The notes under the pieces were generated by a model. The model searched no databases, was not told the origin of the DNA, and saw only the letters and a list, made by a program, of their open reading frames with translations. This document shows, one piece after another, positions 1-13,613 of a stretch of DNA of 64,000 nt. The stretch is from Channallabes apus. Lineage: Eukaryota > Chordata > Actinopteri > Siluriformes > Clariidae. The stretch spans positions 28,244,954 through 28,308,953 of the forward strand of contig CM060124.1 of assembly GCA_030522415.1 (NCBI GenBank), given 5' to 3'. Numbering within the stretch: position 1 is the first letter of the stretch; each line of letters begins with the position of its first letter. The translations under genes and the position numbers were made by a program.

Positions 1-3000
1 CTTCCTTTATCACTCACTTGTTCACTCTTTCTCTTGTTCACTCTCTCTCTGTCCCTTCTCTCTCCATTTCTCTCCATCTCTCTCTCTCTCTCTCTCCCTC
101 ATATATCTCCCTCTTACTCGTTGTGTTAGGCGGTGCAAATTATTATGAGAAATTAATGAAGTATGTTGTGATATTTTTAGCCGCTGCATGTTCACTTACA
201 CTGTCCCTTTTTTTTCCCCGTATAGAAAGACTTTTACACGATCATTGAGTTGTAAAGATAATGTTCCAGTCTTGAGACGTCACAGTGAGCTTGACCATAA
301 TGAAAATGAAATAAATAACAAGCACACAAATAAAGGAAAACCAGATGAAAGGAATAAGCAACGAACCTAGTTGTTCCAGGCTCAGTGGGTTAAAAGCCTC
401 ATACAGTGTTTAAACCATCCCTGTTTTTTAATGAACGTGCTCTTGCTTTGACCTCCTGCTCTGACTCTATAGGGATAAGAACTAATTAGGTTTTATTTCC
501 TTAAATCTGAAAAAAAAAAAAAAAAAACAAGCCTGGTTTACAGCAAAAACAGCCATTCTGTTTCTGATCCGTGTCTAAATTTATCCCAGTCCCAGCGCAC
601 ACCTCTAGAGGGAGCTGGACGCCACTTGGATTCTGTAGCGCTCTGGAAAGAGCGCAGATGTCATTAAGACGTGCTGTACGTAGTGCTGAGTTGAGAATGC
701 CCCTGTAAGCTGTTTCTAAAGAAACGTTGTTATTGCAGTGCAGAAAACCAGCACGTTGTGTCAGGAGGTTGAACACCAGGACATCTATATCTGAGTCAAC
801 TTCAATCTGTTCCCTTGCGTCTGCAGCATTTGGATATGTTAGCAGCGTAGGATGCTCAGTGGCTCCATAAGGCACATTAGATCTCACATCTGAGAGTTAT
901 GTTTTATTTCCTAAATAAAGAAAATAAAATCTGCTGATTCTGGTGTCTGCTTCAACATGATGTTTTGAAGTGAATACTCGTTTCATCATGTACAGTATTT
1001 GCCAAGTCATAATGTCATCATTATCATCTCATCCTCGTCACCATTATCATTTGTATGTCTTTTTGTTTGTGTGTGTGTTTCAGTGCCGTGATGGAGTAAC
1101 GGACACCTTATTGCTGTCGTTTTCTTAAAATTAAAGGAACTTAAAACTTCAGGAAAAAAAAAGATGGAGATGATGCTGTGACCACGACCTGGCTGTTTGT
1201 CCGGGAAAAAAAAACAATAATAATAAAAAAAAAAAGGTTTCCACAACATACACACCCAACTCCTTCATATTGTCTTATCCTGTGTTCCTTTTTATTCTAT
1301 ATGCATTTTATATCATCATAATCCCATGTCTTTTAAATTTTATTTGTTTTTGTTTTTTTCCATCATTTTGCAATCATTAATCATTTATATATCTGCTTTG
1401 AGAACATGATGCTTGGACGAAGCTTGTAGACAGCGATGGAAAGAGAGTGAGAGAGAGAGAGATGTTCAGGTGTCCCTGTGTTAAAGGACATAAGAAGGGA
1501 ACTGATGACGTCTGATAAGAATAAGATTTAAAAATGAATACGCTGCACCACAGCCGGATCAGGAAGCATCACGCTCCCCCGTCAACCTGCAGGGCCGACT
1601 ACGATGGAGACGTTCAGGAAACATAATTACCATCTTTCATCAACCATCTGCTGCTGTGTCTGTCTCATTTAGATAATTAGGACAACAAGCCCTCGGGCTG
1701 GACTCAGATGCACACAATTTCACCCAGGAATATCGAACAGAGGGAGAAGAAGAAGTGGCTAAACTTCAGCTCGAGAGATGACGCGAAGTTTGATTTGTGT
1801 TAGGCTGCAATTATTGATTAGGTTGAAGTTTGAGCCAGTTTTGTTTGTTTTATTAGAGTCTGATTAAATCTGATTACGATACTGTTTTAATCATGCTGCT
1901 GCTAGCCAGGGTCATTTTCCAAACATGTTAATAAAAAGTGTTAGTGGATCAGACTTAGACTGAACTCTGCTTTAACACTGTGATGTCCTTTACTCGTTGG
2001 TGTGTGTGTCTGTGTGCATGTGTTTCATTCTGTCCCTGTCAGTGTGTCTCACCCTGCATGTCCATTACAGCAGAAATCCTCTACATCTAATCAAACCGGA
2101 CAGCCTGCTGTGAGGTTTCATTCATCAGCTAGAGACCAGACAGGTTTGATAAATGACCCAGACTTTGGCCTGTCCTCCCTTTTTCACTGTCCTTCTCTGC
2201 CTCACTCAAGCACAGTCCCACACACACAAAACACACAGACTGACAGGTTGACATGTCTCACTTCGATTAACTTGCTAGGCTTTTTTTTTTTTTTTGGGTA
2301 AAGAAATTCTCTGCAGTCCACCATAAATGTTCTTTCAGGATAGTAGAAAGTAGACTAAGTTTAAAAGTTGTTCTCAGCAACTTTTTAGCAAATTCTATAA
2401 ACAACTATAAATACTGTATGTGAGAAATGGATTCTTATGCACATGAGATGAGAGAGAGAGAGAGAGGTATTTTGCTTTTTCCATGAAGAAAATGTTATTT
2501 TACTGGAGAGAGAATTTTTTTTGACATTTCCCATTTTAATTATGGCTGGGAATCACCCAGGACCTCCTGATATGATATCACGATATCTACAGTAGGTGCC
2601 GGTTTGAATAGCCGGTCATGATTTTTTAAATATCCTGTTTCATTATTAACCTTTTTTTAGATGTTGCAAATAATTTATGAAATTCAGGGTAGAGGCAATG
2701 TTGTAGCACCTCAACATTAACCATATGAATAAAAAAATTATCACAAAAAAGAAATTATTTGAGTTCAGCGTACATGAATTGTACTATTTATTACAGCATC
2801 TCCAGATAAAATGTGATATCTTAAGATCGTATTTGCAATCTGAAATGTAAATATAAAGAGATCTAATGATTTTAACTTGGCTGTGGTTTACGATAAAGAT
2901 AGATCGACTAGTGATGAGAATTCACAGGTTTTCACAGGGTCTAGCAGGCAGATTAGACATAGATAACGTTTTCCTCCCAACTTGTAATGGTATGTGATCA

Positions 3001-6000
3001 GCAGTTCGAAAAAAAAAAAAAAAGATGGCATTACATGTTTTAAAGAAGGCATATGATGGTCTTCCTCTGCCCTGGTTGGTAGCAGCACCTCATCTGCAGT
3101 TGGATTTTTGATTTATGCAAAAAAAAAAAAAAGGACAAAGTGTCATTTTAAACACAAATGTGTTGTTTAAAAGGAACCATTATTTAAGTTTGTGCTTTGT
3201 TATGAACATACTATTGAATTTTGTGAGAAGGAAAGGATACAAAACTGTCTCTGCTGTCAGTTGTAGTTCTTAGAAAGATTGTTAGGTCAAACTAATAAAA
3301 AAAAGACAAAAGCAACAACAACAAAAAAAAGGAAATTGGTGTTAGTTAAAATAAATTGTATTTGGTCCATAAAAGGAATAACACTTGTAGAGGTGTAGGA
3401 AAAATTATCCAGTTAAGCTCTTTAACAGTGAAGCTGTTTCATCACTAGGGCTGTGATTCATGCGTAGACTGTTGAGTTGATTCTTGAGTTGATTTTTGCC
3501 CATTCTTTTTCAGTTCAGCATAATTAACACCTATTGCCTAATTTGTCTCGGCTATATATTTCTTAATTAAAAGCTAAAGTTAAAGTATCTCAACCACCCA
3601 TGAACTCAAATAACTGAAACATTCAACAAAATGGTAGTATTTGCTGACGATGGAAGAAGCAAGTTTTGAAGAAATTTGAAACATTTTATGCAATTTAACA
3701 TTATCCATAGTACCGCTGCAAATTTATTAGTTTAGTGGGTACAAGCTGTCCATATATTTATTTTGTAATGATGTTATGATTTAAACACTCACTTTAAGAG
3801 TAAGCTTGACCTGTATTCTCACCTTCCGGGACTATATTAACATTCACAGCAATCTTAAACAAGTCAGATTATATTTGATTTGTTAAAAAAACACAATATG
3901 TTTTGTAGTATGAGACTACGGCACTAGGGGATAAGAGTAAGGTTCGGTATTTAATGAGATGACCTGCTATTGATTGGGTGAAAGAGCAGGATCTTGAAAG
4001 CAGGACACGATTACCAGCTTGTCCCATTGTGTCCTTGTGGGTAGACAGTTTAAATCGCTTTGCCTTCTGTGTTCCAACATTTCAGGGGTTTTTACCTCAC
4101 AGTTGTTAACTTGTTAGATAAGCGATGTAGCTACCATAACAGACCAGTAAACCTGAGGAGCAGGAAATGTATTACACTTTGTATATGTAAAATATCAGTG
4201 CATTTAAACTATGGAAATTTAAACGTTGGGTTAAAGGAAACTACACTTCCTTTCCAAAAAAAAAAAGCCTGTGTCTATCAGTGTAAGAAGGGAAGTGCAT
4301 GAAGCTATTCGCTCATCATGTACAAGCCTACAAGGTAGTGTTACAGTATGATATGGGGTTGCTTCAGTTGCTCAGGTCTAGACTCAGCAACATTAAGTGG
4401 CAATAAAATGAAGTCAGCTGATGACCTGAATGCACTGAATGAACAGGTTATTACATCCATAGAGCTTTACTTCCCTGATGGCACGGCCATGTTTCAACAG
4501 CATGAGGAATCATGCATCTTTCCATCATACTGTATATCATAGCTCACTGTTATCAAAAGTTATGTGTATTTAGGAGTATATCATTTTAATGCTAGCATGT
4601 TAAAACTAATTAGAGAGGAAAGTTCAGGAATCAAAGTTGTCTGGCTCGAGTAAACACCCACATGATGAATTTTACTGATGAACAAGTTTGATAGGCTGTG
4701 TTTTAAGTTAAAGCAAACACCATTTGGTGATGTGGGATTAAGAGCGCAACGAGCCGACATGTTCTGCCATTCTGGCCAGGAGTAATGCTGCACTTTAAGC
4801 TCATTATTCAGACCGAACAATGTTAGTTTTTTACCGCTTTGAAAGCTTTTGGGGGTTCTGGCCACACTGGCCGTGCGCTTTAATTAAAGGGGATTATTTT
4901 AATTAGGAAGTGCTGTGGGTCTCCTTATGAGGTCTGTTCGGTCTCACTGTGTGAGCTGTACCCGAATTCCTTTCCCTCCGGAGTGCTCCAAATACCAAAC
5001 CGAAATGTTCTAATCTTTTTTCTTTTTTTTTTTCCTCTGAAACTCATCTGTAGAGCTATGAGCAGTTTTTTTCCCCTTTAATTAAAGGGCCAGCAGAATT
5101 TATTTGTCTGGACAGAAATATTAAACCCCAGATGTCTGGCTCAGGGTAAACGTTATTAAACCAGCACAAGCAGTCTTATTATTTTTTTCAGATAGGATTT
5201 TGTAGAACGACTGAACACAAACTTGTGCACAAATGTGTTTAAGTGATTCAGGAGACGTAAAACTACTGTACATACTGATGAACTTTTTGTAAACAAATCT
5301 CTTCCTGATATAAAGTGCAGCGAGGTTATAATTTAAGATGCTGGTGGTCACCTTCGTGCTCTTCTCTGAGACATACTTACAGTAAGGAAATCTTAGCTGT
5401 TTCTTCAAACGGTCTTGTTTATTGTGAGAGAAGTTTATGCTTCTATGCAGGGAGTAAGAGAGGTGTGCGACACACATGTGTGAGACAGATGAGATGGATT
5501 TGTGTACACAGCACTGACGTGATTCATGGTGTGTGATATTCAGCAGGACAAGTCTATAAACTTTAGATGAAGGGTTGTTGTTTGTATTTAGACAGGCTGC
5601 GCTGAAAACAACATACTGTAATTGCAACAAAACACAGTCTGTTCACACACTCGTTTAATAGAATGTGCTCGCCAGTACTGTATTAGTATCAGAATTAACA
5701 TTGGGTTTCAGCACATCACCAGGTCATCAAGAGATGGACACCGGGTTTTAACCATAATCAGTGCATAATGCTAATTTTAGTGATTGAGTCCAGACAGCAG
5801 GCTCATAAAGTACTCACAGCATTTCTGCAAACTTCCTGGCACCGATCCTCTCATTCCTAATGACCATCACTGTGTGGCGTAGAGAAGTGGGAAAGAATCA
5901 GCATCGGAGACGGAATCCGAGCCAGCGCTGTTAGAGGGGTTGCAGTGTAATCGACATCAACCCAGGCGGTCTCATTATTTCTTCGGTCTTCTCGCTCTGT

Positions 6001-6199
6001 CTCCTGGAACACTGGCAGACGGACGCTGGCAGCCAAATATGCTACAAAAAGCACAAATCATTTAGACTCAGTGAGTTAAATATTTGGTTATGTCAGATTA
6101 TGTTTTATAGAAAAGAACAGATCCATGATATGCTTTTTTTTTGTTGTTGTTGGTTGCAGATTTTTTTTTCCTTTTACAGGATACATGTATACCCACTTG

Positions 6200-6256
<57 letters not shown>

Positions 6257-7308
6257 TTTTTACTTGCATCGAAATCTTCCCCGCAGCTCTTTTTGATTTC
6301 CTGTATTTTCACCGTGACCAAGCTGCGGCAGCCACGATGCCGTCTGATCCCTGCCACGACTAAAGACTTTGAGCCGTACAGTTGTGCGCTTTTATCACAT
6401 TTCATTCCTTTTACTGAGATGCAACACCTTTGGGCTGTTTGAACTGTTTGAACAGGAGGAGTGTTTAACCTGATCTTTTCTCCTCATCTCTCGACTCTTC
6501 TTCTCTTTTCTTTTCTTTTTTTAAATCCACACCTCTTGTTTTTCTTTCTCCGTTGTTTCTCATTTCTGTCAAAATCGCCAGCCGTCAAATCGAACCCGTG
6601 GCAGAGGCTGCATTTTTCTTACCGAGAATTCGGGCTGACAAAAGACACTCAGCAGCTGCTCAAATATGCAGATGTTGTTTTGCTCGACCAGTCAGAAAAG
6701 CGAGCGATTGAAAAGTACTCAGGGGTGGATTGAATGTGTGTTTTGACATCATATACTAAGATAAATGAGAGATAGACAATACTGCCTTAAGCCGTGATGT
6801 CGATGGCGTCTGAAATGACTCATTTGCAGGGGCTTCATCTAATTCTAATAGCAAACCCCTCCCTGACGGCTTGACAGCATGGTGTTAGTGGTGAGCAGGG
6901 CTAATTTAAGGGTGTAGATGTTATCTTTAAATTGCTCTTGTCTTTACTGCCGAACGGAGCTCGGGTTCTGAGGACGGATGACCGAGATCTTCACCTTCAG
7001 GATTTGAAACTCGAATAGCTGAGAAGCCTCTACTATGAGTCAGGTTATTGGCTTTTGGGTCGCACTGCCTCCACAGTGTAGGTCAAATCAAACTGACCCA
7101 AAGTTATAGAGTATTTTGCTGTAAGAAGGTGATATTTTCATTCCTGGCTAAACATCAAAACAAATTTTTCACATGACGAATCTCAGATTTGTTTCATTTA
7201 ATCAGATTTTTTAAAGAATTGTAAAATGTAAAAAACTATTTAGTGGATTCTTTTATCATGGCAATTTTCAAATATGAATTTTTCCTGAAATGTATGGGAT
7301 CAGGTTCA
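1..7308. other. Non-coding, AT-rich; presumed erbb4 intron 1 or 5' flank
   Basis: No gene recognised. Contains a (CT)-rich start (about 30-115), several poly(A)/poly(T) runs (510-527, 2281-2295, 3009-3022), a (GT)n at 6206-6255, a palindrome pair near 4878 and 5074, and an exon-like ORF ending at 6733. The signal-peptide exon of erbb4 was looked for and not found. Confidence 0.5.
6206..6255. repeat. (GT)n microsatellite
   Basis: About 25 uninterrupted GT units. It creates spurious long ORFs of alternating Cys/Val or His/Thr on both strands. Confidence 0.98.
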
Positions 7309-7310
7309 TA

Positions 7311-8230
7311 CAGTGGCTTGCAAAAGTATTCGGCCCCCTTGAACTTTTCCACATTTTGTCACATTGCAGCCACAAACATGAATCAATTTTATTGGAATTC
7401 CACCTGAAAGACCAATACAAAGTGGTGTACACATGAGAAGTGGAACGAAAATCATACATGATTCCAAACATTTTTTACAAATAAATAACTGCAAAGTTGC
7501 CCATAGACATTGCCTGATGAGTGCTAATGACTAAACAGAGTGCACCTGTGTGTAATCTAATGTCAGTACAAATACAGCTGCTCTGTGACGGCCTCAGAGG
7601 TTGTCTAAGAGAATATTGGGAGCAACAACACCATGAAGTCCAAAGAACACACCAGACAGGTCAGGGATAAAGTTGTTGAGAAATTTAAAGCAGGCTTAGG
7701 CTACAAAAAGATTTCCAAAGCCTTGAACATCCCACGGAGCCACTGTTCAAGCGATCATTCAGAAACGGAAGGAGTATGGCACAACTGTAAACCTACCAAG
7801 ACAAGGCCGTCCACCTAAACTCACAGGCCGAACAAGGAGAGTGCTGATCAGAAATGCAGCCAAGAGGCCCATGGTGACTCTGGACGAGCTGCAGAGATCT
7901 ACAGCTCAGGTGGGGGAATCTGTCCATAGGACAACTATTAGTCGTGCACTGCACAAAGTTGGCTTTTATGGAAGAATGGCAAGAAGAAAGCCATTGTTAA
8001 CAGAATACCATAAGAAGTCCCGTTTGCAGTTTGCCACAAGCCACATGGGGGACACAGCAAACATGTGGAAGAAGGTGCACTGGTCAGATGAGACCAAAAT
8101 TGTGCTTCTCTTCAGCAGGGACAGGGAAGCTGGTCAGAGTTGATGAGAAGATGGATGGAGCCAAATACAGGGCAATCTTGGAAGAAAAACTCTTGTTCAA
8201 TCTGCTTCAATCAACCAAGAAATTATACTT
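7311..8230 (+). mobile_element. Tc1-like DNA transposon, decayed, right end missing
   Basis: Starts after a TA dinucleotide with cagtggcttgcaaaagtatt, the inverted-repeat start of a common fish Tc1 family. The transposase begins at 7633 (MKSKEHTRQVRDKVVEKF: helix-turn-helix), breaks frame near 7745-7840, and resumes with ALHKVGFYGRMARRKPLLTE and WKKVHWSDETKI, which holds the first catalytic Asp (SDET). The rest of the catalytic domain is deleted soon after 8140. No matching right inverted repeat was seen, so the end is approximate. Confidence 0.85.
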
Positions 8231-8352
8231 ACTATACTAGGAACTTTAACGGATCACTTTCAACCCAGACTAAGTCTGAGCTTGATTAAGTGCTCTAAGT
8301 ATATATAACATAAAGTGAAGCAACCAATCACATGTGTATATGTGTGTATATA

Positions 8353-8906
8353 CACTACTTCTCAAAAGTTTTAGATCACTTGCAAATTTCTTTGTTTTTG
8401 TATACTGATTTATTTTCTACATTCTACAACAATACTGGGGATTTCAAAACTATAAAATAACACATATGGAATTAGGTAATTACGTAACAACAAGAAAAAC
8501 AACAGTTAGTTGTTATTTTAAGACACAGAGGTCGGCCTTTCTGTAATAGTTCCTGCAAGAACAGTATTGTGTCAAGTGCATTTGCAAAATCCGTCCAGCA
8601 CCATAATGAAACTGTCTCTCATGAAGGCCGTCCCAGGAGGACGAGACCAAAACCTACCTCTGCTGCAGACAAGAAGTTCATTTAGAGTTATCAGCCTGAA
8701 AAATGACCAATTAACAGCAGCTCAGATTAGAGGCGTTATGAAGTCTTTACAGAGCAGAAGTAGCAGAAACATCTCAATATCAACTGTTCAAAGGAGATTA
8801 ATAAATTTTTTGCACGCCTTCAGCAAAACTTTACAATGTAGAAAGAAATAAAAATCAGGAACCATCATGGAGTTAGAAAGTGATCTAAAACTTTTGAACG
8901 GTAGTG
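8353..8906 (+). mobile_element. Non-autonomous Tc1-like element with both inverted repeats
   Basis: TA target duplication at 8351-8352 and 8907-8908. Left end cactacttctcaaaagtttt and the reverse complement of the right end cactaccgttcaaaagtttt match over about 29 bp. Inside is a remnant of the transposase DNA-binding region (RVISLKNDQLTAAQIRGVMK then STVQRRL) at about 8600-8800; the DDE domain is deleted. Confidence 0.88.
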
Positions 8907-9054
8907 TATGTATGTATATATGTATGTATATGTGTCTGTGTCACAATTATTTACATGAGTGCTTTTCCTATTTGCTCTTAATTTGAATGAAATAAGTAAA
9001 AGTTCCCTTTGAAATTACTAATAATGTATGAGAAGAAACATCATTTTCATTAGT

Positions 9055-10065
9055 TTAATATTTATTACCCCAAAAATTGACAATGTTAGTAAATGTTTCC
9101 ACCATTTGCCGCAATGGCAGCTTGCTCCTCACTAGCCTCATGATGTTGTTCTGAGGCAATGCGTTCCACTCTTCCACAAGTGCTACACGCAGTTCTCAGA
9201 CGTTCTCTATGGGGTTCAGGTCAGGGGACATTGATGGCCATACCATATGAGGCACTCCAACTCTGAGGTAAAAACGTGCAGTGAGTGAGCCATGTACAAT
9301 AACCAAATTTTGTGCTGACTGGTGATGCCTGATCAGACTGTTGCACCTCCTCCACCAAAGCAAACCCTGGGGACCATGTTGACCTCAGCGTATCGCTCAC
9401 TTCGCCTTTTCCTGTGCAAGGTGACTCGACACTCATCAGTGAACAGGACGGTAGACCACTGCTGCATTGTCCAGGTCACATGGTCTTGTGCCGACTGCAA
9501 ACGTTCACGGCGGTGTCTTGGTGTCAGTGGAGTAACCTACAACGGTTTTCAGACATTGAAGCCAAAGCAGTGTAGTCGGTTGCAAATGGTTTGTCTGGAA
9601 ACCCTTGTACCGCTCGCATCTTGTAAACGTGCCTGCAGATGTCTGAGTGCTTAGGTCCTGAGGTACTGGTCATCGTTGCGGTCTGTCACTCATGGGGATC
9701 CACTCCTGGGTCTGTCATGAACTCTGCCAGTAGTTCTGTGTCTTGATGCAAGTCTGCTGATGTCACTTTGAGACACACCAAATTCACCAGCAACATCTGA
9801 CTGCCTGCCACCAACCCAAAGGTGCACCATGGCCAGGTGGCGCTGCTCATCCTTTAAGCGACGTCATGTGTTCATTGCTGTTTTGAACTTGGAATTACTT
9901 ACAGACAATACCGGCTTTTTATACCCACAGAATGTTGAAATTGATGTCACGTTGAAAAAGGTTGCTTTTGGGATTGGCCCCAATATAAGGCAAACCTGTA
10001 CACAATGAGACCATTACATGGAAAACACAAAATGAGGTGTGTCTATCACCCCAATACAATGCTAC
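9055..10065 (-). mobile_element. Tc1-like transposase remnant, antisense
   Basis: Read on the minus strand, fragments include [20 protein letters not shown] (first catalytic Asp region, near 9425), VPHMVWPSMSPDLNPIENV (second Asp region, near 9210-9250) and LVEEWNALPQ. Stops and frameshifts interrupt it. Family resembles the element at 11866-12694. Terminal repeats were not resolved. Confidence 0.8.
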
Positions 10066-11189
10066 CCTACCCTAATAAATGCTACCCTATCCCAAAAATG
10101 TCTGAAGTGAAACAAACACTGTATGTATGACATCCACTACGTCTCTCACAATATCTCTAACTTATTCTGAGTAGTTTATTGACAAACAAAATGGGAGCTG
10201 AGTACAAATTGTTGAAGCCTTGTTTAGTAAAGCTGAAAATAATCCGTCTATGGCAACCAAAAATTTTGGAATAAGGGAAATTGTTGGACATAAATGCTGT
10301 CGACAGATATTTTATAAAGTCAAGATTTTTTTTCCTGAATAGCTCAAACAACCAGAAGTGATGGGTTTTTAGCACTGTTTTTGTTGGATTTTGCCAATAT
10401 ATTACACGCTACTTGACATTTTGTGGAATCTTTCGAGAATGGCGAATATTATGGGCAAGTATGTCTGAATGAACCTGTGAGGAATATTTACAGTACATGA
10501 AATGTGATATAAAATTTGTAATTAGCAGATTTATAGAAAGGAAACAAGGCAAGCCAGGTGTAAGCAAGACTAAAGGTATCGCATTTCGTACACTGTTTCA
10601 TTTTTTATACAGAGCGAACAAGAGGTCTGAGTTTAGTGCACTTTGCTGTAGAGGACCCTCTTACCTCTCAGGCCTCCTGCATTATCTGCCATTTGCTCGC
10701 TGAGTGTTGGAACTCGTCGGCTTTCAAGCACAGGGTAATCCACACTCCCATGCGTTAACACTCATACCACCCTAAGCAGGCTAATCAGCACTGGTTGGTT
10801 CACGCAAGTAAAAGGTGAAGTGGTGAAGCTGTTATATAGAAGTGGGAGAGAGAGAGAGAGAGAGACAATGGATTCATGAGAGCCAATAGAGATGTGTATC
10901 CTCTTGTATATCTTAATACAAAAAAGTGCTCGTTTAGACCATTGTTATGGAGGTGTGGCCAAACAAGTCAAAAACTCAAGCCTTAGTAGGTTGCATAACC
11001 ATTTACATTATTTTTAAAGTGATGGATGATTACCTTGTACCTGAACAAATCCCCCTATTCATCAAGATCTGCCCTGTAGAGAGGAAAAACAAAACACCAT
11101 TAAAAATAAATGAATAAAGTATAGAGCAACTGTGTGGTTAATAACTGTCTTCTCACCTCTTGTGACTTGCTGATATCTTGAGAAATGTA

Positions 11190-11780
11190 TAGACAGAATC
11201 CATCCTTGGAAAGTGAGATGAGTGTGAAAAGGAGTCATGTGTTTGATGAACCAAGGGAGGAAAAGGGAGCATTTTTAATGCTATGGCTAATTGGCACAAT
11301 CTTGGCTAACGCTGTCATTCATGCCTTCTGGTGTTGGTCCGCAGTGTTTTATCAAGTCCGAAGTCAATGCAGCTTTATGGAGATACTGATTTCCTTTTTC
11401 ACCAGGGCATAGTGCCAAAACTACCACTGAATGGTTTGCTGATGTGATATTATTATGCATGATTGGCCAGCCAACGTATCTGACCTGAAGTCTATAGAGA
11501 ATATTTGGGCTATTGTCAAGAGGAAGATGAGAAACATCTGACAAAACAGTTTAGATGAGGTAAAGGCTGATATTAAAGCAACCTGTTGTTCAATAACACC
11601 TCAGCAGTGCCACAGGCTGATCGCGTCCATCCCATGAGCACTGATGCAGTAATTTGTGCTAAAGGAGGAGACATGATCAAGTATTGAATAGATAAATGCT
11701 TTTTCAGAAATTGGACATATTCTAATATTTTTAAATACTGGATTTAATTTCCTTTATTAGCTGTAAGCCATAATCATTAA
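11190..11780 (+). mobile_element. Second Tc1/mariner-like transposase remnant
   Basis: Contains DWPANVSDLKSIENIWAIVK then RKM (near 11460-11530), a degenerate form of the DLNPIENLW block of Tc1/mariner transposases, preceded by AKTTTEWFAD. Only the 3' half of a transposase seems to be left. Boundaries approximate. Confidence 0.65.
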
Positions 11781-11865
11781 AATTACAAACAAACAACAAA
11801 AAGGCATAAACTATTTTACTTTTACATGAAAAAAAAAAAAACGTTTGAGATGCACTTTTTATATA

Positions 11866-12694
11866 CACTCAGCAAAAAAAGAAACGTCCCTTTTTCAGGA
11901 CTGTGTATTTCAACAATAATGTTGTAAAAATCCAAATATAACTTTACAGATCTTCATTGTAAAGGGTTTAAACAATGTTTTCCATGCATGTTCAATTAAC
12001 CATAATCAATTAATTAACATGCACCTGTGGAATGGTCGTTAAGGCCTTAACAGCTTACAGAAAGTAGGCATTTAAGGTCACAGTTGTAAAAACGCAGGAC
12101 ACTAAAGAGACTCGTCTACCGACTGTGAAAAACACCCAAAGAAAGATGCCCCGGGTCGCTGCTCATCTGCGTGAACGTGCATTAGGCATGCTGCAGGGAG
12201 GCATGAGGACAGCTGATGTGGCTATAGGGCAATAAATCGCCATGTCCGCACCGTGAGACGCCTAAGACGGCGCTACAGGGAGACAGGAAGGACAGCTGAT
12301 CATCCTCGCAGTGGAAGACCACGTGTAACAACACCTGCACAGGATGGGTACATCCGAATATCACACCTGCGTGACAGGTACAGGATGGCCACAACAACTG
12401 CCCGAGTCACACCAGGAACACACAATCCCTCCATCTCACAGCAAGAACTGACAAATCTGGTCCAGTCCATGAGGAGGAGATGCACTGCAGTACTTCAAGC
12501 AGCTGGTGGCCACCAGATACTGACTGCTACTGACTGATTTTGAGCCTCCCTTCATTCAGGGACACATTGGGAAACATTTTTAGTTTATGTCTTATGGTGT
12601 TGATTCTTTTAGTGTTCATACAAATATTTAAACATTAAGTTTACTGAAAGTAAAAACAGTTGAAAGTCAGAGGACATTTCTTTTTTGCTGAGTA
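11866..12694 (+). mobile_element. Tc1-like transposon deletion derivative
   Basis: Ends cactcagcaaaaaaagaaac and, reverse-complemented, tactcagcaaaaaagaaatg, next to TA dinucleotides. Transposase N-terminus is readable at 12145-12420 (MPRVAAHLRERALGML, then TVRRLRRRYRETGRTADHPR and SGRPRVTTPAQD) and jumps to the C-terminal QSMRRRCTAVLQAAGGH; about 600 bp of catalytic domain is missing at about 12440. Confidence 0.9.
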
Positions 12695-12878
12695 TATATA
12701 TATACACAACAACATTTCAAATAAAATTTCCCTCCAGTCCAGTGCAGGATTCTGTGATACATTATTCAGAATCTACACAATGCCTTCGGTTATGGACGTG
12801 TAGATTTCACACAGAGCGGTGCGGATCTTTCACTCACGGCTGGACTGAGCGATAGCTGTAGACATGGCGAGAAGATTA

Positions 12879-12885
<7 letters not shown>

Positions 12886-12916
<31 letters not shown>
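12886..12916. repeat. (GT)n microsatellite
   Basis: About 15 GT units, flanked by non-repetitive sequence with higher GC than its surroundings. Confidence 0.97.
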
Positions 12917-12918
<2 letters not shown>

Positions 12919-13548
12919 GGTTGTGTAGGAAACTGATACTAATTGATCTGCTCGTTTTTTGGCAGTGGTGAATAAATCATTACTATCAGTTCAGCAAATA
13001 AGATCCAGCGACAACGCTTTTGTGCCATTCCAGCGCTCCCTTTATAGCTCAGCTCGCTGAATTTCTATTCATCTGTTGGCTTTTCTTCGATGAAAACACG
13101 ATCTTAGCGTTGTTTTAAAGCTTTTACAGACGTCCATGGAATGAATAAATCCTCATTAGCGAGTCATTACAGACATTCCAGAATAAAACAGCTGGGTGCT
13201 TATTAAAATAACGGCGAGCTCCAGCCACCTCGTTTAATAATTCAGGGTTTCGGTGCACCAGGCGTAATGGATGGAACGGCTTCAGGTTTTGTTGAGAATA
13301 ATCAGTTTTAAGACTTTAAGAAGAACATAAAAACAGTTAACAGTTTTATTGATGATGGTCCCAGGTCCTGTTGTTTACAGATTAGGTTTAATAATAATTA
13401 CAATCAACCAGACACAACAGATAATAAATGTATTTCACTGTAGGGAAAAGGCTCCATTGGGAAATCCAATGCCATGATTCATTGCCTGGAAATGTTTTCA
13501 ACAAGGGAGACCCACTAGTTAGTAATGAGTACCTTGGTAATAGCTAGA

Positions 13549-13613
13549 TTATATATATATAAATATATATAAAAAAAAAAAAATATATATATATATATAA
13601 TATATATATATAT
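13549..13613. repeat. (AT)n low-complexity tract
   Basis: Imperfect TA repeats with an internal A run. Confidence 0.95.

Noticed and set aside
501..887. 128-codon minus-strand ORF
   Set aside because: Ends in a poly-Phe run from a poly(A) tract and resembles no known protein; no splice or promoter support.
5121..5630. 169-codon minus-strand ORF
   Set aside because: No recognisable domain; a shorter plus-strand ORF overlaps it; composition like the surrounding intergenic DNA.
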